Of a stretch of DNA of 64,000 bases, positions 1-12,263 are shown in pieces. This DNA is from Lentinula raphanica (Eukaryota > Basidiomycota > Agaricomycetes > Agaricales > Omphalotaceae): the NCBI GenBank assembly GCA_027919835.1, contig JANVFP010000010.1:1423340-1487339 (forward strand), written 5' to 3'. A program made the position numbers and the translations under genes. The notes under the pieces were generated by a model. That model was not told the DNA's origin. It made no database searches and worked only from the letters and a program-made list of their open reading frames with translations. Position 1 is the stretch's first letter, and each line of letters begins with the position of its first letter.

Positions 1-1221
1 AAGGGTCAGCTCTGGATGATTTGAAACCAATACGATGAGCTTCAGTTCGGAGTTCCTTGAACCATATGTGTCCAGCTTGAGCGAGTCCGTACAAAGGCTT
101 TTTCATCAGGCAAACCTTACTCTCCTCCCCCTGCCTGGTGAAACCGGTGACTTGGTTCATAAAGATTTTCGGTTCCTCCGGAAGTGTCCCATTCAAATAC
201 GCCGAAGAAAAATCCCATTGACGTGTAGACCATCTCAGAGCAGCCGCGCATGCAATGAGAATCCTCGCTGATTCCATACGAGCGACCATTGACCAAGACT
301 TATCGTAGTCAAGACCCGGACGTTGCATATCTCCTCTGGCGACCCAACGCGCCTTACGGGAGAGAATTTCTCCCTTTCCATCGACCTTGAGATCATAGAC
401 CCACATGCCCTTGAGGATCTTTGCGTCATTAGGCCTGTCGACGAGCTCCCAACAACCACGTTCTGTGAGCGAGTCGAATTCCTTTTGCATCGGAGGTCTC
501 CAGAGGTCAGGTTCAGTCATCGCCTGATTGTAACGTTTCGGAATGGGGTTCGAGGTTTTTCCGGCACCTTTAACAACACTGGCCAAGATCATGTTATTAG
601 CCCAGTCTTCACAATTTTCTCGGGCCCTACGCTCATCTTTCTCATACTCCCAGGATCGTTGCAGTGCCTGAGAAGGAGCAGAGTTGCGAGATGACCGCCG
701 AAGAATTATACCTTCGTCATCCTGGTGCTGGATAATACCATTGTCAAGGTCAATAACTTCTTCTGGAATGTCCTCGATCGAGGCAGGGTCAAGAACATCA
801 TTGTTGTCGGGAGTGTCGTTTGGAGAGGACAAGGGAAGGGGAAAAGTTTTGGTTGATTCTGATACGGTGCGATCTGGGACTCCTTCGTTGAATTCGGCTG
901 ATCTGACTGGAAAAATTCGTCTCCTAATGGGGTCCCATACCCTCCAGCCTCTACGATCCCAATAACCAACCAAGAAACCTTCGAACGTTTGATCACCAAG
1001 CTTTCCTTCCCGGTGATCTAGATCTTTCGCAACAACTCGACAACCCCACCGACGCAAGTGGGATACGTTCACCTTGGCATGCTCGGGGTACCAAGATTGA
1101 ATTGGGACTACACCAGGAACCCGGGACGTCGGAACCATACCGGTGATATAGCAAAAAGCCTCCGCTGCCTCAGCCCAGAAACACCAGTCGAGACCTGAAT
1201 CCTCAATCATTGCCCGAACAC
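1..1221 (-). CDS. Copia polyprotein, 3' part: integrase C-terminus and reverse transcriptase (partial)
   Basis: The minus-strand frame is open over the whole stretch and runs off the window start. Near 1160-1215 it encodes the end of the integrase core (DWCFWAEAAE). It then has a proline- and acid-rich linker, and at roughly 530-60 a typical Copia RVT_2 domain, with ELVDRPNDAKILKGMWVYD, WVARGDMQRPGLDY and AYLNGTLPEE in order. The catalytic YxDD and RNase H would lie beyond the window. The gene is the continuation of the Copia gag-pol at 29224-31329. Joining 29229 to 1221 across Gypsy-A restores an uninterrupted frame (CTVIEGV then RAMIEDSG). I see no nonsense codon in this part, so the element looks recent apart from the insertion. 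Confidence 0.88.
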
Positions 1222-1807
1222 TGTTAGGACCGTGCCACCGACGGAGTCGGAGCTCCGATCAGAGACACAGAGGATTGTTGAACGTTAGTGTTGTTATTGA
1301 GCAACACCCTCGCCACGTTACCGTGTTCAACCAAGAGAGCAGAGGAGGACGAGTACAACGTGTACGAAGTCCGACGGAGGTTCGGAGTCGGCGATGATCA
1401 ACGATCAAGACGACACCGAGAGCACAGAGGTGAGTGTTAACGTTAACGAGGTAATCCAAGTTGATATTAAAACTGAGGTATGTAAGTATGTACAGGCTCC
1501 TTATATACTGTACGGATAGTCAGTCTAATCTAAAGTACAATAAGACAATACACATCTCGGTACTACAGCATCGGAGGTGAGAAAGACAATAAGCTATTGT
1601 AAAGTAAATCAATATAAAGGTCAGCTGAGCTGTCAGAGAATAATACAATAAGATCATAATCAAGTTAGTTCAAACCGATGCACCGGCGGAATTGGAATAA
1701 GGGACAAGGTGGATGCTGTTGGAAACGACTTAGAGAGATTCAGGAAATCTCCAAGTCCAACCTCCGAGTGAAGCTCCGGCGGAGCTCCGATTCTGATGGT
1801 CGTAACA
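1222..1807 (-). repeat. Gypsy-A 3' LTR (586 bp)
   Basis: It matches 28425-29223 almost base for base but lacks that copy's 213-bp internal tandem duplication. Ends are TGTTAG and GTAACA. The sense-strand TATA (TATATAAGG) lies near 1501-1509. Most differences from the 5' LTR are C/T or G/A changes at CpG sites, for example at 1258 and 1404. Confidence 0.93.
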
Positions 1808-1822
1808 GTATCCCCCTCTTAG
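1808..1822 (-). promoter_or_regulatory. Gypsy-A polypurine tract
   Basis: Read on the minus strand, the sequence directly before the 3' LTR is CTAAGAGGGGGATAC, an all but pure purine run. That is the expected primer site for plus-strand DNA synthesis in LTR retrotransposons. Confidence 0.75.
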
Positions 1823-2016
1823 GCTTGAGCCCTCGAAAGCCGATGACGGAATCCAGCACGATTATATGATCCTGTTGATCCGATCACATGACTCCGTTGG
1901 TCCGATTCTAGAGCTCTGGAATCGGCCAGCCCGATTAGGAAATGGTTTGATGGTGGTCTTAGAATTTTGACGCGAAAAGACCAGCCCTAAACAATGGTCC
2001 ATGCGCCGATCCAAGG

Positions 2017-2024
2017 TATAAAAG
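2017..2024 (+). promoter_or_regulatory. TATA box of the Gypsy-A opposite-strand gene
   Basis: GGTATAAAAGC lies 47 nt before the ATG at 2064, on the strand opposite to gag-pol. The same GGTATAAAAGC string stands 47 nt before the opposite-strand gene at 15848 in element B. This supports real, separate promoters. The 240 bp between the polypurine tract and this box hold no gene. Confidence 0.7.
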
Positions 2025-2063
2025 CGGAGCAGGATTAGAGGGGACTTCAACAAAATTTCTCTC

Positions 2064-3389
2064 ATGTCTCGATTCCGATCCAGCACCAACGCCAACACCA
2101 CCACCACCGATGGACCTGACTCGGTCAGGTTACCAGTCCTTCGGCTTCGTGGTGACAAAACTGCCGAACAACGTCGACGACGTGAGGCGGAGGCGGATGA
2201 GGCGGCACTTGCAGCGATGCGGGAGCGCCTAGAACAGAACCGACGACGGCGGGAGGAGGAGGAGAAACAAGAAGCGGAGGAGAGACAGCGGAGAGAAGAA
2301 GAGGAACAACGAGCGGAGGAGCGCCGACTTGCAGAGGAACGTCGAGCCGAAGAGGAACGACTCCAACGCGAGGCGGAGGAGCGAGTAGACGAAGCCCACT
2401 GACGGAAAGTTCGGGAAGGCAAGAAACGTCGAGCGGAGGAAGAAGGGGCTGGTAAAGCCAAAAAGAACACCAAGGTTGGTGGCTCTCATCAGCTACCGCC
2501 GCCGGAGCAACTTCGGTTGCTTCGACTTCAACAATTTTCTCATGCTTCGGCAAGCAGAAAATTTCTTCTTTCCTAAGTTTGATTACTGACGTTTTTCTTG
2601 TTAGCACAACACCACAACGAGATCGACTCCAGCGGAGTCGCCATCGGCGGGTCCATCCCGAATCCGAAGGTATGTTCCTGAGTTTCCCTTTATTCCTTTC
2701 TTGGTAAGTCACTAACTTCTTTCCTTTTCGTTTTCCTAACTCGTAGCCAGAATGTCGGCACCGGAGGAGATCCGAGCGACAACGAGTACCCAGGTCCGGA
2801 CGATGGCGACGATGACGACAGTTCAGAAGCCTCGCCGGCTCCTAGCGGAGGGGACAACGAGTCCGACGAACACACAGCCTGTGCGAGGTGTCACCGCCTC
2901 GAACGGGATGAGTTTTGTGTTCTGCAAACGAGGAAGAACGCCACCGCCTGCCAACCTTGTCACGACAACAAGGTGCAGTGCTCGTGGTCCGGTTCCGTCG
3001 GAGCGGTTCCAGCTCGTACCGGTCCCGGTCGAAAACCAAAACCTAGGAAGGCGAAGACTCCGATCCGAGGGACCGACAACTCCTTGAGGTTGTCCAACCT
3101 CGAGGACGACATCCAGGGTCTCAAGGAGACCTTCAACGATCTTGCCAACACTCAGCAAGAGATCCTGGATATGTTGAGGGAAAACCGGGCGGAGTCATCA
3201 AGACAGGCCCACAACGCTGACGTCCGCCTTCGGACTATCGAGGCCACCCTCGATTACTTGTTGGAGTTTTTCCAGGTGGGAGAAGACAATGCGCCAAAGG
3301 AAACGGAGTCGGAGCAGGACAAGGAGAAGAAAAAGAAAATGGAAGTCATTCAAGTGGACTCCTCGGATGAAGAGGAAAGTTCGGACTAG
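2064..3389 (+). pseudogene. Gypsy-A opposite-strand gene: coiled-coil, Zn2Cys6-like nuclear protein (one nonsense codon)
   Basis: Three exons fit one frame: 2064-2474, 2605-2669 and 2747-3389. The introns end in TAG, and the second donor is GTATGT. Exon 1 encodes a very charged Arg/Glu helix (about residues 35-110). Exon 3 encodes an acidic stretch, then six cysteines spaced CX2CX8CX10CX2CX6C (2880-2981), close to the fungal Zn2Cys6 DNA-binding cluster. A basic patch (GRKPKPRKAK), a predicted coiled coil and an acidic tail follow. A TGA at 2401-2403 interrupts exon 1 and is most simply a CGA (Arg) hit by a CpG transition. The gene lies between pol and the 3' LTR and runs against them from its own TATA box. 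Zn2Cys6 proteins bind CGG triplets, and this element is rich in CCG-N-CGG. The function is inferred, not shown. Confidence 0.72.
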
Positions 3390-3713
3390 TAGTAAAAACT
3401 TGTATATAAATTTTCTTGGTTTTTCTTGAAGTCCAACCTTGTATATAATGAACTTGAATATTGTGAAATGAAGTCCAATGAGAAAGTAATAGTAAAGTAA
3501 ATACAGGGAATGAAAACAACGATAAGTCTGATGGAAATCCGTCGGATTTGACTTAGAAAAATTTAAGAAAAATACAAACGCTCAATTTGCTATCATCGCG
3601 TTTATACTCAATCAGTATAAATACCGAGAGTGTTGAATAAAATACACCGAAGTGTAGTGTTAGTACAACAATGAAAACAGAAGTAAAATCAATGATATAA
3701 AATGAACACATAG
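3390..3713. other. Convergent intergenic stretch in Gypsy-A
   Basis: This AT-rich spacer separates the stop of the opposite-strand gene from the stop of pol, so both genes end here tail to tail. It holds one CCGTCGG dyad (3539-3545) and no coding signal that I can see. Confidence 0.6.
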
Positions 3714-6700
3714 CTAAGTCAAAGGTCCGGGTTTGTCTGGATATCGGAGGTGGAAAGCCGGAATGAGTTCGTCGGCATGAATGTCGTCTGCAGCAACCCA
3801 AGAGAACTCTTCATCGGTACCTTCATAACCAGACCATCTAACGAAGTACCGGAGGGGACAACGTTTGAACCGACGGTCCAGCTTTGAATCAAGTACTTCA
3901 GCAACGAGATACTCGACTTCACCTTCAACCTCTATCGGAGGTGGAGGTGTTTGGGTCCGATTCGGAATCGGATTCGGATAGGAGGGTTCGAGTTGTGAGA
4001 CGTGGAAAACAGGATGAATGCGACGAAGATAATTGGGGAGTTGTATCTTGTATGAGAGAGAGCCGATCTTCTCAAGAACTGTGAAAGGTCCAAGATACTT
4101 CTCTGCAAACTTCGCTGTAGGTCGAGTGGATTTGATGTATTTCGCTAGAACGAAGACTTCCGATCCGACGGAGAACTCCGGCGGAGGAATTCGTTTTCGA
4201 TCAGCCTGTTCCTTGTATTTCTTTTGAGCATTAGTGATTTCATCACGTAGAAAAGTATGAAGCTCATCAAGATTAACAACGAAATCCTTGGCTAAGTCGG
4301 AACGAATATCGATCTCCGGTTGGACTGTGATGTTCGGTTGGTAGCCTTTGTTAGCAAAGAACGGAGTAAGACCAGTAGAAGCGTTAGGAGCGTTGTTATA
4401 AGCAAATTCCGCAATCAGAAGAAGGGATGACCAGTCATCCTGTTGATAAGAACAATAGATCCGGATGTACTGCTCCAGAGTTTGGTTTACTCATTTGGTT
4501 TGACCATCAGCTTCCGGATGATAACCAGATGTATAGTGTAATTCCATCGACAAAGCTTGACCTAAAGCTCGGAAAAACGCCGAAACGAATTCCGATCCTC
4601 GGTCGGAGGTAACATGATTCGGAACACCGTGTTTAGAGAAGACATGAATAACGAAGAGTTGTGCCAATTGTTCGGAGGTGATTTTGTCATCACAGGCAAT
4701 AAAGATAGCTTGTTTGGAAGCACGGTCGACTACGACCAAAATAGCGGTGTAGCCGTCGGAGTCGGGAAGTTGTTCGATGAAATCCATTGAGATTGAATCC
4801 CAAGGACGAGAAGGCACAGGGAGAGGTTTGAGAAGTCCGTAGGGACGATGCCGACGGGGTTTATTCCAACCGCAAATTGTACAAGACGAAACATAGTCCT
4901 TAACGAATTCTCGTACCTTTGGCCAAGTATATTGACGACGTACAGCTTCGAGAGTCCGATTCTGACCAAAGTGGCCAGACAGAGGATGATCATGAAAGAA
5001 TTGGAGGATCTGCAACCTGAGATCTCCGAAGTTTGGAACGTATATTCGACCATCCAGACGCAAGAGACCATCTAAACCCATAGTCCATCGGAGGTTAGAA
5101 GGATCGTCGACCAACTTCAATCCCGCCATCGCTTCGCCGTCGGAGGAGTAATGTTCTCGGATCGATTGATGAACTGCTTCAAAGTCCATAACAACCGATG
5201 CTCGAAGAACAGGACCTTCAAGGAAGGTAGCACGAAGTGATGTGGTGAGTTGATCATTAGTGAATATGGGTCTAAAATTGTGAGGATTAACTTGCGCGTA
5301 GCCGATATCCCCCTCTTTGGGATAGACGTCCCATCGTCTAGTCATAGCGTCAGGTTTCGCACCGAGTTTTCCAGGACGGAAACGGATAACGAAGTTGAAC
5401 TGATGAAGGTATTCGGACCATCGAACCTGCCGTTGGGTAAGAATCTTCGTAGTGGAGAAGTACTCCAGATTCTTGTGGTCAGTAACGACGTCGATCGGAG
5501 TGCCCGAACCTTCAAGGTAATGCCGCCAAGCTTTAAAAGCTTCGAAAATAGCTAGCAATTCCTTATCATGAGTGTCATAGTTCAATTCGGCAGAGTGGAA
5601 TGTGCAAGAAAGGAAAGCCACCAGATGAATTTCTCCATCGGTGCCGACGATGGATAGGATAGCTGCTAGAGCATAATCCGACGCATCTGTTTTGACAATA
5701 AGAGGTTTATCAGGTTCCCAATGAGAAAGAATAGGGGCATGAGTGAAAGCGTGCTTAAGCGTATCGAAGGAATCTTGACATTCCGAAGTCCAGACCCATG
5801 GAGTATCCTTCCTAGTGAGTCGGTTCATCGGAACGACGATATCACTGTAATTGTGAATAAAACGACGATAGAAATTCGCAAAACCTAGGAAGGACTGGAT
5901 GTCCTTAACCTTCCTTGGCGTCGGCCAATCGATAATAGCCTTGATTTTGTCCTCGGCCATGGAAAGTCCATTGGGGGAGAGAATATACCCAAGATATTCA
6001 ACCGTATCAATTCCGAATTCACATTTCGCTGGATTGCAGAAAAGTTTGTGTTTGCGAAGACGTCGAAGAACCTCTTTGACATGCTCCTCATGCGCCGTCG
6101 GATCGTCGGAGTAGATGAGGATATCGTCAAGATAGACTATAACACAGACATCGAGTAAGTCAGCAAAGATATCATTGACGAAACGTTGAAACGCAGCAGG
6201 AGCATTGGTAAGACCAAACGGCATGACCAGCCATTCAAAAGAACCATATCGGGTTCGGAACGTGGTCTTCCATTTGTCTCCGTCGGCGATCCGAACGAGA
6301 TGATAAGCATGAGCGAGATCCAACTTCATATAGATTTTCGCTTTCTTCGGGGCGTCAAGCAAATCGGAAATGAGTGGGAGAGGATACCGATCTTTTTTGG
6401 TGATGCGGTTTAGTCCTCGGAAGTCGACGCAGAGTCGGAGAGAGCCATCCTTCTTCGGAACGAAGAGAACAGGAGCTCCATGAGGAGAAGTCGAAGGCCA
6501 AATAGCTCCACTAACCAACTGTTTGTCGATGAATTCTCGTAGAGCTTCCAGCTCACGAGGGGAAAGAGGGTAAATTCTTCCGATCGGAGGTTCCGCACCT
6601 TCCTCCAGATCAATCTTCAGGTCGTAAGACCTATGTTCTGGGAGCACTTCTGACTCAACTTCGTCGAAGACATCAGCGAAATCCCAATAAGCTTCAGGAA

Positions 6701-7523
6701 TAGGAGGAGATTTAGAGTCCGACTTCGCCGTCGGCGGTGCTGGTTGAGATGCTCTAGCCGCCACTTCGGAGTGTACAGCGTAGAGTAGAAGGGGTTCCAT
6801 ACCAGACATCTTGCAGGCATGATGAAAAACCGTAGCACTGACCAAGGCTATATCGACTCCGGAGTATTCCAGTTTTGAAGCCATCTGAACAACGGAGGGA
6901 TAAGTATACAATGGTTCGAAAGGAAATTTGTCCGAAAGAGGACGAGGTTTCAAATGAGAACGGGAGGTGAAGGCAGATCGACCAGCTCTTGTAGGAAGAG
7001 GATCATCTGGAGGTGACCGAGGGTATCGAGTCGGATCAAGATTCTCTGAGTCCTCCGATCCGTCGGAGGGTATCTCAGAAGAAGACGTCTGTGATAAAAC
7101 TTGATCAGTGGTTCGGATTGTAATTGTTTTCGCTACCCAGTCAATCGACGGATTGCAGCGGGAGAGAAAACTATATCCTAAAACTGCTTTACAAGAAGAA
7201 TCCAAAGGTGTGACATAAAAGTCCAGAGGTAGTTGCTCGTTTGAAGGAAAAACTACTGATAACGAAACGTATTCCGAGATCGGAGTCGGAGAAAGTAAAC
7301 CATCAAATAATCGGAGATTGATCAGAGTAAGGATAGGTTTTGTCGGAATTCTTTTTTGGCGAACAAATGAAGTATCAATAAAACAATCAGTAGAACCGGA
7401 ATCAAGTAAAGAATCAAAAGAGATGGAAATGTAATCAGAAGTAATAGTAGAAGTTTTAGCAGACAGAGGTATGATGAAAGATTTCTCGAGATTAGAAAGA
7501 GCGGACGCGTTGAGAGTTAGCAC
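3714..7523 (-). pseudogene. Gypsy-A pol: protease, RT, RNase H, integrase, chromodomain (one nonsense codon)
   Basis: The frame reads 7523 down to a TAG at 3714, broken once by TGA at 4491-4493. Order: aspartic protease (LLDSGSTDCF, DSG near residues 41-43), RT (MPFGLTNAP and YLDD near 464-467), RNase H (VKTDASDYALA), integrase zinc-binding HHCC region, and the DDE core (SMDFIEQLPDSDGY, TSDRGSEF). The stop falls in the conserved GQTERVNQ block, which reads GQTK-stop-VNQ here, so at least two codons changed. Downstream the frame continues through the integrase C-terminus to a chromodomain (YFVRWSGYEGTDEEFSWV near 3790-3840). Chromodomains in this family direct integration to marked chromatin. 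The frame is open upstream across the gag stop, so gag-pol frameshifting is likely. No ATG sits at the start; 7523 is a GTG. Confidence 0.9.
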
Positions 7524-7588
7524 CTCTGGTAGAGCACGAACCAGGTCAACGCAACTCCTGCTTCGTGCAGAGGGACAGGAGTTGCGGA

Positions 7589-8152
7589 CTATTTTTCCGG
7601 TTCCTCCGACGGAGAGTCCGGAATCTCTTCTTCTTCAGCTACATCCTCGAGAACGCCAGCTCTGCCTTTAGCAGCATTTTCTTTAGACTTCTTTTGGGGA
7701 CAGTCCTTAAGGACATGACCACCTTGTCCGCAGAAAAGACAGAGATTAAACTTCTTACGACATTCCCGTTCCGCAGGAGTGAGCTTGCCGTCGGAGCCGA
7801 GGTTGTCTGTGATCAATTTCTTTGGAAACTTGTTGCCAGAGTTGCCTTTGTTGTTGTTGGAATTACCGAACTTCTTTTGATTGTTAAAGTTCGAACCAGA
7901 GGACGAAGAGGACTGATTAGCACCAGAGTTCTGAGAGGAGTTAAACGGTACCGGTTTCTTGCCATCCTTCTTTCCTTTCTTTGGGTCCGAAGGCTCCGAA
8001 AACCGATGACTTTCCCGCTTCTTCTCTTCTTCTCTGCGCCAATAACGGTTATCCAACCGTAACACTTCTCTCCGATATTCGGAGAGAGTCCGAGGTTCCG
8101 GCATACGAGCAATTTCGTCCTTGAGTCGGGGTGCTAGTCCTTTCTGATACGC
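7589..8152 (-). pseudogene. Gypsy-A gag, C-terminal part with CCHC zinc knuckle
   Basis: The segment encodes the end of the capsid region (KGLAPRLKDEIARMPEP), a Ser/Asn-rich linker and a zinc knuckle CLFCGQGGHVLKDC (CX2CX4HX4C), ending EEPEK at 7589. It is cut at 8149-8152 by an element B solo LTR. Removing that LTR and one copy of its 4-bp duplication joins it in frame with 9852-10109 (LRWA then YQKGLAP). Confidence 0.9.
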
Positions 8153-9851
8153 TAACGAGGTATAAAGTCGGTTCTTAGTATAATGCCTTATGACAGGTCA
8201 CTTAGCATGAACACAGAGTACGACTTCACGGATTCGTCAATCAAATTGTATTTATAGCGAGGTGTGGGGCGTTGTCAGAGATTCCGCACTATCTTATATC
8301 TCAAGTCAAACGCAGTCTTGTAAGATCTTTTAAATCAGCAATACTGGTCAGCAGAATGAAGTGACACGGATATACCAGTCGTAAGATCTGGACTAAAGGG
8401 TTTGTTTTGAGTGGCTTCCACTCGGATAAGGGTTTTTAGGCTCGGAAAGCAATGGGGTACCAGACATTATGGTAGACCAATCGATTCCGCTCCCGGGTGA
8501 AGCAGTACTGATCACTATTCTCAGTAAAACCTCGAAGATCACGCAGATCACCAATCACTACGTGTCAACTTGAACAGAGCCACCAAAACTCTGCACGTTC
8601 ACTCGGCACAACCTGAGACCAAGTCCTCTGTATCTCCGGAACGGAGTCTACCTTCAACTAGCAAGTGACAGACACCAAGTCAAACCACTCAAAAGTCGGG
8701 CTTATCGCGATGAAGTAACACACTTAATCTGCAAGGTCCGGTACGGCTTAGAAGCCTTTACTCCCACATATGGATGAAAAGGATTACCAGTTCAGAGAGA
8801 TCTGGGCGCGAAACCTATTTCATTTGTGCGGATACAGGTCTTTAAGTACACTACGAAAAGTCCGATACCCGTATTTGTCCTTGATCTAGTAGATCTAGCT
8901 ATTTCTACAGACGGAGTCCGATAATATACACTTAAATAGTAAAATATGACTGAAACGATACAAACACGCAAGGAAATAGTAAAGAAAACAGAGAAAAAGA
9001 TGAAACTTGTCTGTATTTCGTCGTACTTTCGCCAGATCTAGAAGACCAAGCAAGTTCCGACCATAGTCTGTGCGGCCTCCACATGCTAGGGTGCCTAACT
9101 CGTCAGAGTGGCTCCTGCCTGTGTTGCTCAAGTGTTTCCGACGAATTTGCTTCCGCGGAATGGTAGTGGTCTTCCCAAGTTAATGAGATAGACTCGTAAC
9201 AGTGGTTGATCTCGCGGATCAGGTTGGTCTGGTCCGTAGCTTTCAAACGGTATGCATATAGCCTGGTGGTCTGGAGCGGACAACGAAGATAAATGCTTCA
9301 GAAGTGTTTTCCATAGGTTTCTGCGCGTTTCCGTGAGTGCGGGTCAAAGCTGTACATAGCATACGCTATATCCCAGTTTAGAACTTGAACATATGCGTGT
9401 TTCCGCCGCGGGTTTCACCCGTACTGCCACGGAAATGCTAGATCATCATGTTTCCAACGGTTTCCGCTACTTTGCGTAGGGTTTCCGTGTGGTAACTCGT
9501 CCGGATAGACTCTCGTCGTGTCTGATCTGCTAGATCAAGTGAAATTTCCGTCATCACAGCCAAGTACCAAACTCAGTTGTGCCGATCCGGCAGATCTTAA
9601 TACTAAGTCGATATTCCCTTGGTGTGCTCGTACCAGTAGTCAGCATTCTTGAAGGATCCCCGACCAAGGGTGCGAGCAATAGCTCTAAGTGGATATTCAT
9701 GGCTGATCCTGCCAAAGGATCTGTATCCTAGCTTATACTGATACAAGTTTGACTGCTAGTTCGGGCTCACTACAGTCCTTATTGATACTATGCAATGGTC
9801 TAAGTTGATCTTTTTGATCATTGCACGCCTGCGCGGAAAAACCGCGCAACA
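8153..9851 (-). repeat. Element B solo LTR (1699 bp)
   Basis: It is full-length relative to the LTRs at 10110, 25749 and 42817, running TGTTGCGCGG to CTCGTTA on the minus strand, with no internal region. ACGC occurs on both sides (8149-8152 and 9852-9855). It sits inside Gypsy-A gag. A solo LTR forms when the two LTRs of an inserted copy recombine, so element B landed in this gag gene at least twice. One GATC-N5-GATC site near 8331 has lost a half-site (AATC). Confidence 0.93.
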
Positions 9852-10109
9852 ACGCCCATCGGAGAGCGTTCACATCCCAACCGGAGGCAGCAGCCAGAGT
9901 GTTAAACTTGATATTGTATGCTCCGACCTTATTGTCGTTGCGCATCCGAAGGGTTCCGAGTTTATCTTCGGACTCACCCTGCGCATCGTACAAACCAAAG
10001 TTTTCCTGCAGCTCCTGGACTAAAGCAGCGTATGACGTGGTCCAAGCAGGTAGAGCTTTGACATTCGGATCCAAGATGTCTGGTTCAAACCATTCACGAG
10101 CGGCGCCGG
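9852..10109 (-). pseudogene. Gypsy-A gag, middle part (capsid)
   Basis: This 258-bp island of gag lies between two element B insertions. It encodes REWFEPDILDPNVKALPAW through GAYNIKFNTLAAASGWDVNALRWA, a standard Ty3/Gypsy capsid core. CCGG at 10106-10109 is repeated at 27448-27451. Joining there gives ALSYLTGAAREWF in frame, so the original gene was intact before element B arrived. Confidence 0.88.
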
Positions 10110-11808
10110 TAACGAGATATAAAGTCGGTTCTTAGTATAATGCCTTATGACAGGTCACTTAGCATGAACACAGAGTACGACTTCACGGATTCGTCAATCA
10201 AATTGTATTTATAGCGAGGTGTGGGGCGTTGTCAGAGATTCCGCACTATCTTATATCTCAAGTCGAACGCAATCTTGTAAGATCTTTTAGATCAGCAATA
10301 CTGGTCAGCAGAATGAAGTGACACGGATATACCAGTCGTAAGATCTGGACTAAGGGGTTTGTTTTGAACGGCTTCCGCTCGGATAAGGGTTTTTAGGCTC
10401 GGAAAGCAACGGGATACCAGACGTTATGGTAGACCAATCGATTCCGCTCCCGGGTGAAGCAGTACTGATCACTATTCTCAGTAAAACCTCGAAGATCACG
10501 CAGATCACCAATCACTACGTGTCAACTTGAACAGAGCCACCAAAACTCTGCCCGTTCACTCGGCACAACCTGAGACCAAGTCCTCTGTATCTCTGGAACG
10601 GAGTCTACCTTCAACTAGCAAGTGACAGACACCAAGTCAAACCACTCAAAAGTCGGGCTTATCGCGATGAAGTAACACACTTAATCTGCAAGGTCCGGTA
10701 CGGCTTAGAAGCCTTTACTCCCATGTATGGATGAAAAGGATTACCAGTTCAGAGAGATCTGGGCGCGAAACTTGTTTCATTTGTGCGGATACAGGTCTTT
10801 AAGTACACTACAAAAAGTCCAATACCCGTATTTGTCCTTGATCTAGTAGATCTAGCTATTTCTACGGACGGAGTCCGATAATATACACTTAAATAGTAAA
10901 ATATGACTGAAACGATACAAACACGCAAGGAAATAGTAAGGAAAACAGAGAAAAAGATGAAACTTGTCCGTATTTCGTCGTACTTTCGCCAGATCTAGAA
11001 GACCAAGCAAGTTCCGACCATGGTCTGTGCGGCCTCCACATGCTAGGGTGCCTAACTCGTCAGAGTGGCTCCTGCCTGTGCTGCTCAAGTGTTTCCGACG
11101 AATTTGCTTCCGCGGAATGGTAGTGGTCTTCCCAGGTTAATGAGATAGACTCGTAACAGTGGTTGATCTCGCGGATCGAGTAGGTCTGGTTCGTAGCTTT
11201 CGATCGGTATGCATATAGCCTGGTGTTCTGGAGCGGACAATGAAGGTAAATGCTTCCGAAGTGTTTTCCGTAGGTTTCCGCGCATTTCCGTGAGTGCTGG
11301 TCAAAGCTGTACATAGCATACGCTATATCCCAGTTTAGAACTTGAACATATGCGTGTTTCCGCTGCGGGTTTCACCCGTACTGCCACGGAAATACTAGAT
11401 CATCATGTTTCCGACGGTTTCCGCTACTTGGCGTAGGGCTTCCGTGTGGTAACTCGTCCGGATAGGCTCTCATCGTGTCTGATCTGCTAGATCAAGTGAA
11501 ATTTCCGTTATCACAGCCAAGTACCAAACTCAGTTGTGCCGATCCGGCAGATCTTGATACTAAGTCGATATTCCCTTGGTGTGCTCGTACCAGTAGTCAG
11601 CATTCTTGAAGGATCCCCGACCAAGGGTGCGAGCAATAGCTCTAAGTGGATATTCATGGCTGGTCCTGCCAAAGGATCTGTATCCTAGCTTATACTGATA
11701 CAAGTTTGACTGCTAGTTCGGGCTCACTACAGTCCTTATTGATACTATGCAACGGTCTAAGTTGATCTTTTTGATCATTGCACGCCTGCGCAGAAAAACC
11801 GCGCAACA
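10110..11808 (-). repeat. B1 3' LTR
   Basis: It is nearly identical to 25749-27447. It contains seven GATC-N5-GATC dyads, at 10281, 10494, 10840, 11165, 11481, 11541 and 11764, and many TTTCCG/CGGAAA hexamers. The TATA for sense transcription (TATAAATA on the minus strand) lies near 10206-10213. Confidence 0.93.
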
Positions 11809-11809
11809 T

Positions 11810-11835
11810 CTCCCCCAAACTAAAGATCTGACCGT
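11810..11835 (-). promoter_or_regulatory. B1 polypurine tract with adjoining hairpin (module mark 1)
   Basis: On the minus strand TTAGTTTGGGGGAG abuts the 3' LTR, as expected for the polypurine tract. On its inner side is a small inverted repeat, TGACC-N6-GGTCA. The same 13-14 bp string plus a hairpin recurs at 15747 and 18039. Confidence 0.75.
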
Positions 11836-12263
11836 CCCCGGTCATCGCTATGGGTAGTGTAGGCTCGTATCCCTTGAAAGGAGTGGTACTGTAGCTGATC
11901 CGACAGATCAATCACTTTTCCGCAATATTCTGACTTGATTATACCCGGTGATCTAACAGATCAAGTTGATCCGTTGATCTTAGCACCCGTACCGACAACT
12001 CCGCTGTCCTCTTGTCGAAAACGCTAAGTCCTCGGTTTGTTATCGGCGCTTAATTTCCGAGTGTGATATCATGACGTAAATCACGCTTCCAATTCTATCA
12101 CATCACATACACACTTCCTCGAAACAACTTCTTTTCAACATTTTACATACTATCCCTATGCCTAGGCCTGGGATTAGTAAGTGCTGACAAAGGTTCAACG
12201 GACTTGGAAAATTTTCTAAGTTCGTTTCTTCCTTCTCCCCATTGTCATTCTATCCTCTACACG
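11836..12263 (+). promoter_or_regulatory. Upstream region of the first opposite-strand gene of B1
   Basis: No gene is seen. It holds GATC-N5-GATC dyads at 11897 and 11950 and a CRE-like TGACGTAA at 12072-12079. No clear TATA box stands before the ATG at 12264. The limits of the promoter are a guess. Confidence 0.35.

Noticed and set aside
8895..9131. A 78-codon frame (MSNTGRSHSDELG...) conserved in all four element B LTRs
   Set aside because: The LTRs are nearly identical DNA, so any frame in them is conserved. No domain, and the copies differ by changes that do not favour the protein.
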